From Comamonadaceae bacterium M7527 (GTDB taxonomy: Bacteria; Pseudomonadota; Gammaproteobacteria; Burkholderiales; Burkholderiaceae_C), in contig CP087990.1 of the NCBI GenBank assembly GCA_021044545.1, positions 62,001-126,000 on the forward strand: a DNA stretch of 64,000 bases, given 5' to 3'. Of this stretch, positions 8,600 to 17,395 are shown piece by piece (within the stretch, counting starts at the first letter, position 1; the number at the start of each line of letters is the position of its first letter). The position numbers and the translations under genes were made by a program. Under the pieces are notes generated by a model. The model saw nothing but the letters and a program-made list of their open reading frames with translations. It searched no databases and was not told the DNA's origin.

Positions 8600-10088
8600 A
8601 TGGCGTATTTGATAGCACTAGACCAGGGAACCACCAGTTCGCGTGCCATTGTGTTTGAAGACAACGGCGATATTGCGGCAACCGCGCAGCAAGAGTTTTC
8701 GCAAATTTACCCACACCCGGGATGGGTAGAGCACGATCCAATGGCTATTTGGCAAACCCAAAAAGACGTGCTGGCTGAAGTGCTGCGTGAAGGCGGTGTG
8801 AGCGCCCACCAGGTGGCAGCTGTTGGCATTACCAACCAGCGCGAGACCACACTGGTGTGGAACAAGAAAACAGGTCAACCCATTTACAACGCCATTGTTT
8901 GGCAGGACAGGCGTACCACTGCGATTTGCGCCGGGTTGCGTGAGCAGGGTCTGCTGGAAATGGTGCGCAGCAAGACGGGCTTGTTGCTGGACCCTTATTT
9001 TTCAGGTACCAAAGTGCGTTGGATACTTGACCACGTAGACGGTGCGCAGGCTTTGGCGGAGCGGGGTGAGTTGTTGTTTGGCACGGTTGACACCTGGCTG
9101 ATTTGGCAGCTTACAGGGCGCAAGCGCCACGTAACAGATGTCAGCAACGCGGCGCGCACCATGATGCTCAACATTCACACAGGTCAGTGGGATGACGAGC
9201 TGCTGGCAGCGCTCAATATTCCACGCAGCATGCTGCCCGAGGTGTTGCCGTCTGGCGCTGACTTTGGCCACACCGATGCCAGTGTAGTGGGGCATCGCTG
9301 GCCCATTGGTGGCGTGGCTGGTGACCAGCAGTCTGCGGTGTTTGGTCAAACGTGTTTTGAGGCTGGCCAAGCGAAAAATACCTACGGCACAGGCTGTTTC
9401 ATGTTGATGCACACCGGCGACCAAGGCTTGGCCAGTAGCAACGGCCTGCTCACCACGCGCTTGGCGCAGTGGGGCCAGCAGCCGTCGTTTGCCCTTGAAG
9501 GCAGTGTGTTTATGGGTGGTGCGGTGGTGCAGTGGCTGCGTGATGGCTTGGGCGCCATCAACAGCAGTGCCGATGTGCAAGCCCTTGCCGCCAGTGTGCC
9601 CGATAGCGGCGGCGTGGTGATGGTGCCTGCCTTCACCGGCTTGGGTGCGCCTTATTGGCTACCAAATGCGCAAGGCAGCATTACCGGCCTTAGCCGCGGC
9701 ACCACCATGGCCCATATTGCGCGCGCTGCGCTCGAGAGTATTGCGTTGCAAAGCACAGCTTTATTGCAGGCGATGAGCAAAGACGCCCAAGCCCATGGCG
9801 GGCAAGCTGTGACAGAGTTGCGTGTAGATGGTGGCGCGTGTGTGAACGACTTGCTGATGCAAATGCAAGCCGATTTGGCGGGCGTGGCGGTGGTGCGCCC
9901 CCAAGTGGTTGAGACCACTGCTTTGGGTGCGGCCTACCTGGCGGGCTTGCACGCAGGTGTTTATCAAGACCTGGCACAGCTCACAAGCCAGTGGCGGGTT
10001 GAGCGCGTTTGAGCCGCAATGGTCTAGAGACCAGGCACTTGAAAAGATGGCCCAGTGGGAGCGTGCGGTTGCGGCCTTGCCGTCTTAG
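8600..10088 (+). CDS. glpK: Glycerol kinase GlpK (frameshift near 3' end)
   Basis: Phosphorylates glycerol to glycerol 3-phosphate with ATP. FGGY-family features include DQGTTSSRAIVFE at the N terminus, TNQRETTLVWNKKTG, GTVDTWLIWQLTG and NTYGTGCFMLMHTG. The ATG at 8600 is preferred over an upstream frame opening because of TTGGAG just before it. The uninterrupted frame stops at 10012 after 470 residues, short for the family (about 495-500). The missing tail (FEPQWSRDQALEKMAQWERA, then VAALPS) is read one frame over from about 10009 to a TAG at 10086-10088, so an indel of +1 or -2 near 10003-10010 is likely. Confidence 0.93.
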
Positions 10089-10108
10089 ATGCTCTTTACA
10101 ATTGGGGT

Positions 10109-11218
10109 ATGCAAGCCCTAAACGATGTCTATCAATTTTTATTCCAGCTATCGACCGACCCCAAGATCTGGCTGAGCCAGCTGTTTGTGGTGGTGCTGGT
10201 GACCGCGTTGTGCAATTTTGTGCTCATGCGGTTTATTGACGTGGCAGAGCGCGCGGTGAACAAAACCGCCTCGCTGTGGGACGACGCTTTGCTGGAGGCC
10301 GCGCGCCTGCCGCTGCGTTTGTTTGTGTGGACGATTGGCCTGACAGTTGCCGCCAAGCTGCTGGACAGCGCGACACAAACCTCGGTGTTTTCGTTTTGGC
10401 CACAGGCTAGAAGCATTGCCCATATTTTTATTGTGGCGATGTTCTTGACGCGTTTTATTCGCTTTGCCGAGGCCAACGTGATTGATGCGGGCCGCTCTCA
10501 TGCGCCCATGGACCAAACCACTGCCAGGGCCATTGCCAAGCTGTTGCGTCTGAGTGTGATCATCACGGCTTTGTTGGTGGCGTTACAAGCGCTTGGCTAT
10601 TCCATATCTGGTGTGCTGGCTTTTGGCGGCGTAGGCGGTGTGGCGATTGGTTTTGCGGCCAAGGATTTGCTGGCCAACTTCTTCGGCGGCATGATGATTT
10701 ACTTGGACAAGCCCTTTGCTGTGGGTGACTGGGTGCGCTCACCAGATCGCGAAATTGAAGGTACGGTAGAGGATATCGGTTGGCGCTTAACGCGCATACG
10801 CACCTTTGACAAACGCCCGCTGTACATACCCAACTCCATGTTTGCGTCTATCGTGGTGGAAAACCCATCACGCATGCAGCACCGCCGCATTTACGAAAAC
10901 ATTGGCATACGCTACGAGGATGCGAGCGTGTTGCTGGCTGTGGTGGACGATGTGCGCGCCATGCTTAAAAACCACCCCGACATTGCACAAACGCAAACGC
11001 AAATCGTGCACTTCAATGCTTATGCCGCGTCTCACCTTGAGTTCATGGTGTATGCGTTTACCACCACCACAGACTGGCTGCAGTTTCACGCCGTCAAAGA
11101 AGATGTGCTCACACGCATCATGGGCATAGTGAACAAGCATGGCGCACAGTTTGCCTACCCCACCCAAACACTGCACATTGCCCACGACGCGCCTGCGGTG
11201 GCGCAGGCTCAAGACTGA
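10109..11218 (+). CDS. Small-conductance mechanosensitive channel (MscS family, YnaI-like)
   Basis: Inner-membrane channel of about 369 residues that should open under membrane tension. Four hydrophobic segments precede the pore-lining helix and beta domain. The conserved run FGGVGGVAIGFAAKDLLANF, then GDWVRSPDREIEGTVEDIGW and RPLYIPNSMF, closely recalls E. coli YnaI rather than MscS itself. The start at 10109 is chosen because the upstream extension overlaps the glpK tail. It lies 2 bases before selD, suggesting co-transcription, though a functional link is not obvious. Confidence 0.9.
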   Translation: MQALNDVYQFLFQLSTDPKIWLSQLFVVVLVTALCNFVLMRFIDVAERAVNKTASLWDDALLEAARLPLRLFVWTIGLTVAAKLLDSATQTSVFSFWPQARSIAHIFIVAMFLTRFIRFAEANVIDAGRSHAPMDQTTARAIAKLLRLSVIITALLVALQALGYSISGVLAFGGVGGVAIGFAAKDLLANFFGGMMIYLDKPFAVGDWVRSPDREIEGTVEDIGWRLTRIRTFDKRPLYIPNSMFASIVVENPSRMQHRRIYENIGIRYEDASVLLAVVDDVRAMLKNHPDIAQTQTQIVHFNAYAASHLEFMVYAFTTTTDWLQFHAVKEDVLTRIMGIVNKHGAQFAYPTQTLHIAHDAPAVAQAQD

Positions 11219-11220
11219 CC

Positions 11221-12321
11221 ATGACCACACAAAACCCGACTACTCTTACTGATTTGGCCGCGCAGCCCAGGCTCACCTCACTGTCGCACGGCGGTGGTTG
11301 TGGCTGCAAGATTGCGCCTGGCGTGTTGGCCGAGATGCTCAAAGGCGTGGCCGCTCAAATGATTCCGCCAGAGTTGCTGGTGGGCATTGAGACGGCAGAT
11401 GATGCCGCCGTTTATCAAATAAACGCCGAGCAGGCCATAGTGGCCACCACTGATTTCTTTATGCCCATAGTGGACAACCCCTTTGATTTTGGCCGCATTG
11501 CTGCAACCAACGCCATTTCAGACGTGTATGCCATGGGTGCTACGCCTATTTTTGCGCTGGCCTTGGTGGGCATGCCTATCAATGTGTTGTCTACAGATAC
11601 CATTGGGCAGATTCTGGCCGGTGGCCAAGCTGCGTGCAAAGACGCGGGCATACCCATTGCTGGCGGACATACCATTGACTCGGTTGAGCCTATTTATGGC
11701 TTGGTCGCCATAGGCCTTGTGCACCCCAAGCACATCAAGCGCAACGCCAACGCGCAAGCTGGCGACAGGCTTATTTTGGGTAAGCCCGTGGGTGTGGGCG
11801 TGTTGTCCGCAGCGCTCAAAAAGAACGCTTTGAGCGAGCAGGGCTATGCAGCCATGATTGATGCCACCACACAGCTCAACAAAGTGGGGCCTGACTTGTC
11901 CAGGTTGGACGGCGTACACGCCATGACAGATGTCACAGGTTTTGGTCTGGCCGGCCATGCGCTGGAAATGGCACGTGGCTCAAACAAGGCGATTCATCTG
12001 AATTGGCGCGATGTGCCGCTGATTGATAGCGTAGCCGAGTTGGCAGGCCAAGGCATGGTGACAGGGGCCTCTGGTCGTAACTGGGCCGCCTACGGCGGTG
12101 ATGTGCACATGACGCCAGCGCTGCTGAAAGACGACAGCGTTCGCATACGCGATCTCATGAGCGACCCTCAAACCAGCGGAGGCTTGCTGGTGTCCTGCGC
12201 GCCAGAGGCGGCACAAGAGGTGTTGGCGCTGTTCAAAGCCGCAGGCTTTGCGCATGCCCGTGACATAGGTTCAGTGCAGCATTTGGACCAGGGCGAGCGC
12301 GCCGGGTTACATATCGCCTAG
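11221..12321 (+). CDS. selD: Selenide, water dikinase SelD
   Basis: Makes selenophosphate from selenide and ATP for selenocysteine or 2-selenouridine synthesis. The 366-residue protein carries the active-site segment GGGCGCKIAP, where Cys and Lys match the catalytic pair of E. coli SelD; the residue is encoded as cysteine (TGT), not TGA. Further family segments are TDFFMPIVDNPFDFGRIAAT, AGGHTIDS and TDVTGFGLAGHALEMA. Its stop overlaps the stop of the convergent oxidoreductase by 4 bases. selA, selB or mnmH are not in the window, so the downstream use of selenophosphate cannot be told from here. Confidence 0.95.
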   Translation: MTTQNPTTLTDLAAQPRLTSLSHGGGCGCKIAPGVLAEMLKGVAAQMIPPELLVGIETADDAAVYQINAEQAIVATTDFFMPIVDNPFDFGRIAATNAISDVYAMGATPIFALALVGMPINVLSTDTIGQILAGGQAACKDAGIPIAGGHTIDSVEPIYGLVAIGLVHPKHIKRNANAQAGDRLILGKPVGVGVLSAALKKNALSEQGYAAMIDATTQLNKVGPDLSRLDGVHAMTDVTGFGLAGHALEMARGSNKAIHLNWRDVPLIDSVAELAGQGMVTGASGRNWAAYGGDVHMTPALLKDDSVRIRDLMSDPQTSGGLLVSCAPEAAQEVLALFKAAGFAHARDIGSVQHLDQGERAGLHIA

Positions 12322-13481
12322 CGTGACTTGCTGGCAGGGCTCAGGGGTTTTTGCGCGACGCGCTTGAGCTGCTTGGCAATAAAGCCTTTGTCGATTATGT
12401 TTTTCCACCACCAGTAAACGCGTGAGCAGCTGGCCCAGTTGCCCCAAGTGGCCAAAGCGCGGCCGTTACCCAAGTTCAGCAAGTTGAGTGTTCGGGCAGG
12501 TGGCTTGTAAGCCACCAGGGGCGCACTGTTGGCGCTTGCCACCAAATTAACCAGCAGTGGCGGGCCAGCGCGTACCGCGTAGACACCGCTGCGCGGGTGC
12601 GGGTAAGGCGTGCTGGCGCTGGCGTCTCCGACGGCGAATACATTGGGGTGAGAGTGCGATTGGCTGAACTCGTTCACGCGCACATAGCCGTGGTCGTTCA
12701 GTGACAAATCAGAGTGGGCCAGCATTTTGGGTGCATGCCCGCCTGTGGTGAGAATGGCCAAGTCACATTGCAAGCGCAAGCCGCCATGCAAGGTCAAAGA
12801 CTCAGCGGTTAAACCCACACAGCGCTGCTCTATCACTTGCACATTGAGCTTTTTAAGCCAGTAGCTGGCCAACTGTTTGGCCTTGGGCGAGTAGTTGTGC
12901 ATCAAGCCTTTGGTGCCCGATATCAACGTTAAGCCTGCTTGCGTTTTGCTGTCGCGCAGTGCCTTGGCCACAGCCAGAATGGTTTCTACGCCTGCAGCGC
13001 CTGCACCCACCACCGCTATGCTTTGTGGTTTGGTTGTCAGTTTCTGCAGCGTGGCTGGCCATAGTTCGGCAAACTTGTCTATGGGGCGTATAAACATGGC
13101 GTGCTCGGTGGCGCCTGGAATACGTTTTTCCAGCTCCTCCTTGTCCATGGCACTGCCAATGTCAATAGACAAGGTATCAAAGGGTACGGCTTCACCGTTG
13201 TCCAGCAGCACGAGCTGGCGCTTGGTGTCAATGCGGTGAGCGCGTGCCTCTATCCATCGGGCTTGGCTGTCTTTGATCATGCGCGCCACGCGCAGGGTGC
13301 ACTGGGCCTGGCTGTAGGTGCCAGCCATAAGGCCTGGCAGCATGCCGCTGTAAACCTGCTCTGCTAATGGGCTTATGACAACCAGTTGTGCATTGGGCGC
13401 GGCGGCCCGTTGCCAGTGCCTTATGACATGCATGTGCGCATGGCCAGCACCAAGTAGAACGATTTTCTTTTGTGCGCTCAA
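12318..13481 (-). CDS. FAD-dependent oxidoreductase, SelD-associated type (TIGR03169-like)
   Basis: Pyridine-nucleotide-disulfide-family flavoprotein of 387 residues resembling NADH dehydrogenase II. It has an N-terminal FAD motif (VLLGAGHAHMHVIRHW), a second dinucleotide motif (AVVGAGAAGVETILAVAKAL) and the FAD-closing segment NVFAVGDASAS. The pattern VYSGMLPGLMAGTYS matches the family that occurs as an N-terminal fusion to SelD in many organisms. Here it is a separate gene facing selD with overlapping stop codons, which supports a role in selenium metabolism, perhaps providing reduced selenium. The substrate is not known. Confidence 0.8.
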   Translation of the reverse strand: MSAQKKIVLLGAGHAHMHVIRHWQRAAAPNAQLVVISPLAEQVYSGMLPGLMAGTYSQAQCTLRVARMIKDSQARWIEARAHRIDTKRQLVLLDNGEAVPFDTLSIDIGSAMDKEELEKRIPGATEHAMFIRPIDKFAELWPATLQKLTTKPQSIAVVGAGAAGVETILAVAKALRDSKTQAGLTLISGTKGLMHNYSPKAKQLASYWLKKLNVQVIEQRCVGLTAESLTLHGGLRLQCDLAILTTGGHAPKMLAHSDLSLNDHGYVRVNEFSQSHSHPNVFAVGDASASTPYPHPRSGVYAVRAGPPLLVNLVASANSAPLVAYKPPARTLNLLNLGNGRALATWGNWASCSRVYWWWKNIIDKGFIAKQLKRVAQKPLSPASKSR

Positions 13482-13592
13482 AGTATCTGCTCACTAACAG
13501 TCTGTGCTGTTGTCAATTTAATTGATGTAAGTTGGGGTCTATTTTGCATGGGTTTTGCAATGAGTTCTTTAGCGCTAATGCGCGCACAGGCG

Positions 13593-14342
13593 CTATGAGG
13601 TTCCTAGGCTTTTCCAACTCATGTTGCGCACCCAGCCTTGGGCGTTTTCTTGTGTGTTGTCTGTGTCTGCGCCTACCGCTATGGCAGTCACAGGTGGCAC
13701 CACGTGTGTCTCGTCGCCAAACAGAAACAAGAAATCCTGTGCCAGGTTGCGCTGTTGCGTTTGCCAGCTGTTGGCCTCAGTCATGCCAGAGCGCAGCACC
13801 ATGTAGCGCACACGCCTGCTATAGGGGTTGGCACCTGTTGTGCCAACGGGGTAGCGGTTGTCCCAGATGTAGCACACGGTGGCGCTGGGCAGGTCTAGGC
13901 TGCTTTGACTGCGGGCAAACTTTAGCAGCAAGCGCTCACCCCAGGGCACGTTGTCGTCGCTGTGGTCAAAGCTGACGCACACTTTAAGCGCGGCGTCGTC
14001 ACCAGCCTTTGTCTGCAAGTCGGCTTGTTGCAGGCCTTTGTCCAAGCGCCACTGCCAGCTCAATTGAGCTGCAGGCCAAGGACCTTTTTGTAGCAAGTGG
14101 CCGTAGCTGCTGGCGCTGCTGATGCGCACCGCCTGCATGGGTGGTGTGCCCGTGGTGGCAACCTCAATCGTGGGTGTGGCAATGCCTTTGCTGCTGGGCA
14201 ATGACACGCGTGTCCAGTGGCTGTCTATCTGGCCCGCAGCGTTGAGCAGTGGCGCTGGTGGGGTGTTTTGCGCCCATGCAGCGGGACACAGCAGGGCGCT
14301 TAGCACCAAGAAGCACAGCGAGGGCGTGGTCACAACAGTCAT
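13593..14342 (-). CDS. DUF3047 domain secreted protein
   Basis: Protein of 249 residues with a signal peptide (SLCFLVLSALLCPAAWA, cleaved before QNT). The mature part matches DUF3047: LSWQWRLDKGLQQADLQTKA, then DDAALKVCVSFDH, TVCYIWDNRYPVGT and RYMVLRSG. The start at 14342 is chosen for the signal peptide; an upstream opening to 14468 lies inside the ynjF-like gene. It is the last gene of the ynj-like operon, 16 bases after it. Function unknown; a periplasmic location is likely. Confidence 0.75.
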   Translation of the reverse strand: MTVVTTPSLCFLVLSALLCPAAWAQNTPPAPLLNAAGQIDSHWTRVSLPSSKGIATPTIEVATTGTPPMQAVRISSASSYGHLLQKGPWPAAQLSWQWRLDKGLQQADLQTKAGDDAALKVCVSFDHSDDNVPWGERLLLKFARSQSSLDLPSATVCYIWDNRYPVGTTGANPYSRRVRYMVLRSGMTEANSWQTQQRNLAQDFLFLFGDETHVVPPVTAIAVGADTDNTQENAQGWVRNMSWKSLGTS

Positions 14343-14358
14343 ATTTGGTGGTTCTTTG

Positions 14359-15000
14359 TTACAGGTCGCGTAGGCCGCTGTTGATGCGTGTGGCGCTGGT
14401 GATGAGGCACAGTGCGGTAAATACCGCTGCCAAGGTGGCAAAGTGCTGTGGCCATAGGCACATGGCAATAAAAAAACCTATGGTTTCTGTAGCCTCTGTT
14501 AGTCCACCTAAAAAATAAAACGACTTGCGCGCGACACCCCTGTTGTCCTTGTAGGCGGTCTGAGCAGGCTGGTGCTTGTGCGCGTGCTTGTTTTGTTTTT
14601 CTCGCATCACGGCATACGCCAAAAAGCTGGTGCCAGTGCCAATAAAGGCGGCCAGCAAAAACGCTGCAGGCAATGCGTTGGCCTCAGGGTCTGCCCAGGC
14701 AAAGGCCAAAGGGATGGCGGCATAAAACCAAAAATCCAGGCTGATGTCCAAAAAGCCACCCGCATCACTAGGCGTGCCCAAGCGTGCTACCGCGCCATCC
14801 AGACCGTCCAGCAAGCGCGACAGCAGCAGCAACACCAAGCCTGTGGTGTAGGCCTGCATGGCAATGGCCACGGCGCTGGCCATGCCAACAGCCCAGGCCA
14901 GCCATGTGAGCGTATTGGCACGCACGCCTGCGCGGTGTAGTCCAGTGGCCAACGCTTTGATAACAGGGCGTATGGCTATTTGTGCGTAGCGGTCTAGCAT
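14359..15000 (-). CDS. ynjF: CDP-alcohol phosphatidyltransferase family protein (YnjF-like)
   Basis: Integral membrane enzyme of 213 residues expected to transfer a phosphoalcohol from a CDP-linked donor. The family motif DG-x2-AR-x8-G-x3-D-x3-D is complete: DGLDGAVAR, then G, FLDI and SLD within residues ~65-90. Several hydrophobic helices flank it. The order after ynjB-, ynjC- and ynjD-like genes equals the E. coli ynj cluster, which is the reason for the symbol. It overlaps ynjD by 7 bases. Substrate unknown. Confidence 0.8.
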   Translation of the reverse strand: MLDRYAQIAIRPVIKALATGLHRAGVRANTLTWLAWAVGMASAVAIAMQAYTTGLVLLLLSRLLDGLDGAVARLGTPSDAGGFLDISLDFWFYAAIPLAFAWADPEANALPAAFLLAAFIGTGTSFLAYAVMREKQNKHAHKHQPAQTAYKDNRGVARKSFYFLGGLTEATETIGFFIAMCLWPQHFATLAAVFTALCLITSATRINSGLRDL

Positions 15001-15650
15001 GTGTGGGCTCCAGCCAGTGTGCTGCTGGGTATCAGGCGGGACAGGGCTTGCGTGCTGGCTATATCTTGCGCGTCATGGCTGACCACCAGGGTGGGCACGC
15101 CGGCGTTGCTCAGGGTGGTGTACACCCAGTCGCGCAAGCGCTCGCGCAGCTGGGCATCAAGTTTGGCAAAGGGCTCGTCAAGTAGCAAGGCTTTAGGCTT
15201 GGCCAGCAACGCGCGCATGAGTGCGGCGCGTGTGCGCTCACCGCCAGACAATTGATGGGGCATGTTGTTGGCCTTGGCGCTCATGTCTATTTGCGCCAAG
15301 GCTTTGGCTACCGCGTTGTGTCGATCAGCGTGGGCGCGTGGCACTGCAAACAGCAAGTTATCAAACACGCTGAGGTGCGGAAACAGCAAATCGTCCTGAA
15401 ACAACATGCCAATCTGGCGCAAATGCGCTGGCGTGTGGTCAAGTTGGTGGCCGTCCAGGGCAACTGCAATGTTGGCCTTCATGGGTGAAGCCAACTGGCC
15501 CGCAATGGCCAACAGCAAACTGCTTTTGCCACTGCCGCTGGGCCCCATTAGTGTGTGTATGGTGCCCGGCTGCACAGTCAGTGCGATGTTGTGCAGCAAC
15601 GGTTTGTTGCCGGGCAGGCCAAGCGTATCGAGTGTGACGTTGAGAGTCAT
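14994..15650 (-). CDS. ynjD: ABC transporter ATPase (YnjD-like)
   Basis: ABC ATPase of 218 residues. Walker A is MGPSGSGKSSLL, the Q-loop is MLFQDDLLFPHL, the signature is LSGGERTRAALMRAL, Walker B is ALLLDEPFAKLD and the switch histidine is VVSHDA. The start at 15650 makes a 4-base ATGA overlap with ynjC; a longer in-frame opening to 15926 lies inside ynjC and is rejected. It energises the YnjC-type permease. Thiamine-type ABC importers are the closest well-known relatives, but the substrate of this system is not established. Confidence 0.85.
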   Translation of the reverse strand: MTLNVTLDTLGLPGNKPLLHNIALTVQPGTIHTLMGPSGSGKSSLLLAIAGQLASPMKANIAVALDGHQLDHTPAHLRQIGMLFQDDLLFPHLSVFDNLLFAVPRAHADRHNAVAKALAQIDMSAKANNMPHQLSGGERTRAALMRALLAKPKALLLDEPFAKLDAQLRERLRDWVYTTLSNAGVPTLVVSHDAQDIASTQALSRLIPSSTLAGAHTC

Positions 15651-17365
15651 GGGGCAGATGTTGGTGTTGGTGGTGTCGGTGCGGTGGTGGCTTTTGACTT
15701 GCCAAGCCAATACGCAAGAGCGAACGCCAGCACCGGAAGCGCAATTTGCAACAAACCAAATGCTGAGGCTTGATCGCGTTGACCACCGCTGGCCAATGTG
15801 ACGGCCTCGGTGGTCACGGTCACCACGCGCCCAGCACCCAGCATTTGTGTGGGTAGGTATTGGGCCACACTGACGGCAAAGCCAACAGCCCACGCATTGA
15901 GCAGGGCCGCTTTGAGCATAGGCCATTTCACCGCCGTTAAAAACCGCCAGACAGGCACTGCCAAACTGGCGCTGGCTTGCGCAAAGCGTTGGTCGTAGCT
16001 GCGGTAGGCTGGGCTAAGCATGAGCACCGTGTACGGTACAACCGCCAGGGTGTGTGCGCCAGCAACGCCTAGCCAAGTGGCATCTAGACCCACGGCAACG
16101 CTGGCCATGTGCAAACCAGACAGCCACAGCACAGGCGGCAGCACCAGCAGCGCGTACAGCAATGGTCTGCTTGCAATGTCCAGGCGCGCTGGCGCGGCCT
16201 CAAACCAGGAAATGGTCCACAGCATGGCCAGCGTGCTGCTGAACAATGCCAAGCCCAATGTGCTGCCTAGAGCTTGCGAGCTCAAGCTGGCCTGAACCCA
16301 TGCGCCTGTGTGCCACTGCTGGGGCAGCAACGAGGGAAAGGGCCAATACAGGGTGACACTGGCTATGGCCAAGCTGAATACGACAGCGCCGTACGCCAAG
16401 GCAAAGCCACGCCACGTGGCGGCTGCGCCGGCTGTGCCCAGTGGTGTCGCTTGACGCGTTTTGTTGGCGTGTGTGGCCATATGGCTATGACCGGAGGTGT
16501 TGATGCGCCGCCAGCCACGCCAACGGCTGGCGCACCACACCACGGCGGCGACTACAGCGCCTGCCGCGCTGAGCAACCACGCTGCTGCCACACCAGATGC
16601 CGCAACGCCGGGCGACGGGTCTTGCAGCCATTGCCAAGCCAGCACGGCCAAAGTGGGGGGCTGGGTTGGGCCAATCACCAGGGCCATATCAACTTGGCTG
16701 ATGCCGTAGGCAAACATGGCCAGCAGTGGCCAGCTTAGTTTGGGCCATAACATGGGCCACATCACACGACACCATGCCTGGTGGGGTGTGTAGCCCAGGC
16801 TGGTGGCTGTTGTCATGGCGCGCGCCAAGGTGAGTTGCAGGTCAGGTCGTTGCAGCTGTGTGGCCAAACTCCACAGCAAAAAAGGCAGCTCCTTACCCAC
16901 CAGCACCACGCATAAGCCCACACCTAGTGGGTCGTTGATCAGTGGCCAATCTGGCGGCCATTGCCAGCCAGTCAGGCTAGGGCTCATTAAGCGTATCAGC
17001 CATCCGCTGGGCGCTATCAGCCACACCACGCCCATGGCAAATGCAACGTGTGGCATCGCCAGCATGGCGGGTATCCAGCGCGTCAAGTTGTGCCATGTGT
17101 TGCTGTGTTGGCCTTTGCGTACCCATAAATGAAATACCAACCACCTTGTCAACCACAGACAAATGGCAGTTGATACCGTAGCCGTTGCAACGCTTAGCGC
17201 CAATGCCGCGCCGGTACTGGGGTGTTGCAACATGGTGTGCCACGCTGGCGCAGAAGCGCCCAGCAGCAAGGCGTGGCCTAGTGCTGCGGCTGCAGGCAGG
17301 CCAACGGCTGCTGCCAGCACGCCTAACCAAAGCGTGTTGAGCTGGCGCACTGCGAAGCGGCGCAA
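15647..17365 (-). CDS. ynjC: ABC transporter permease, two-domain (YnjC-like)
   Basis: Large inner-membrane protein of about 572 residues made of two permease halves, as in ThiP-type and YnjC transporters, with roughly twelve hydrophobic helices. Coupling-loop-like stretches are MTTATSLGYTPHQAWCRVMW in the first half and FAQASASLAVPVWRFLTAVK in the second. No ATG, GTG or CTG precedes the conserved part; TTG at 17365 is the first usable codon after an in-frame stop, and it lies 30 bases after the binding-protein stop. It is translationally coupled to ynjD. Confidence 0.8.
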   Translation of the reverse strand: MRRFAVRQLNTLWLGVLAAAVGLPAAAALGHALLLGASAPAWHTMLQHPSTGAALALSVATATVSTAICLWLTRWLVFHLWVRKGQHSNTWHNLTRWIPAMLAMPHVAFAMGVVWLIAPSGWLIRLMSPSLTGWQWPPDWPLINDPLGVGLCVVLVGKELPFLLWSLATQLQRPDLQLTLARAMTTATSLGYTPHQAWCRVMWPMLWPKLSWPLLAMFAYGISQVDMALVIGPTQPPTLAVLAWQWLQDPSPGVAASGVAAAWLLSAAGAVVAAVVWCASRWRGWRRINTSGHSHMATHANKTRQATPLGTAGAAATWRGFALAYGAVVFSLAIASVTLYWPFPSLLPQQWHTGAWVQASLSSQALGSTLGLALFSSTLAMLWTISWFEAAPARLDIASRPLLYALLVLPPVLWLSGLHMASVAVGLDATWLGVAGAHTLAVVPYTVLMLSPAYRSYDQRFAQASASLAVPVWRFLTAVKWPMLKAALLNAWAVGFAVSVAQYLPTQMLGAGRVVTVTTEAVTLASGGQRDQASAFGLLQIALPVLAFALAYWLGKSKATTAPTPPTPTSAP

Positions 17366-17395
17366 TGGGTGGTCTTCTTTACCGTATGGCTTGAC

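Noticed and set aside
11221..12321. Selenocysteine in SelD
   Set aside because: The active-site codon is TGT (Cys) in GCGCK; no in-frame TGA or SECIS-like element is seen.
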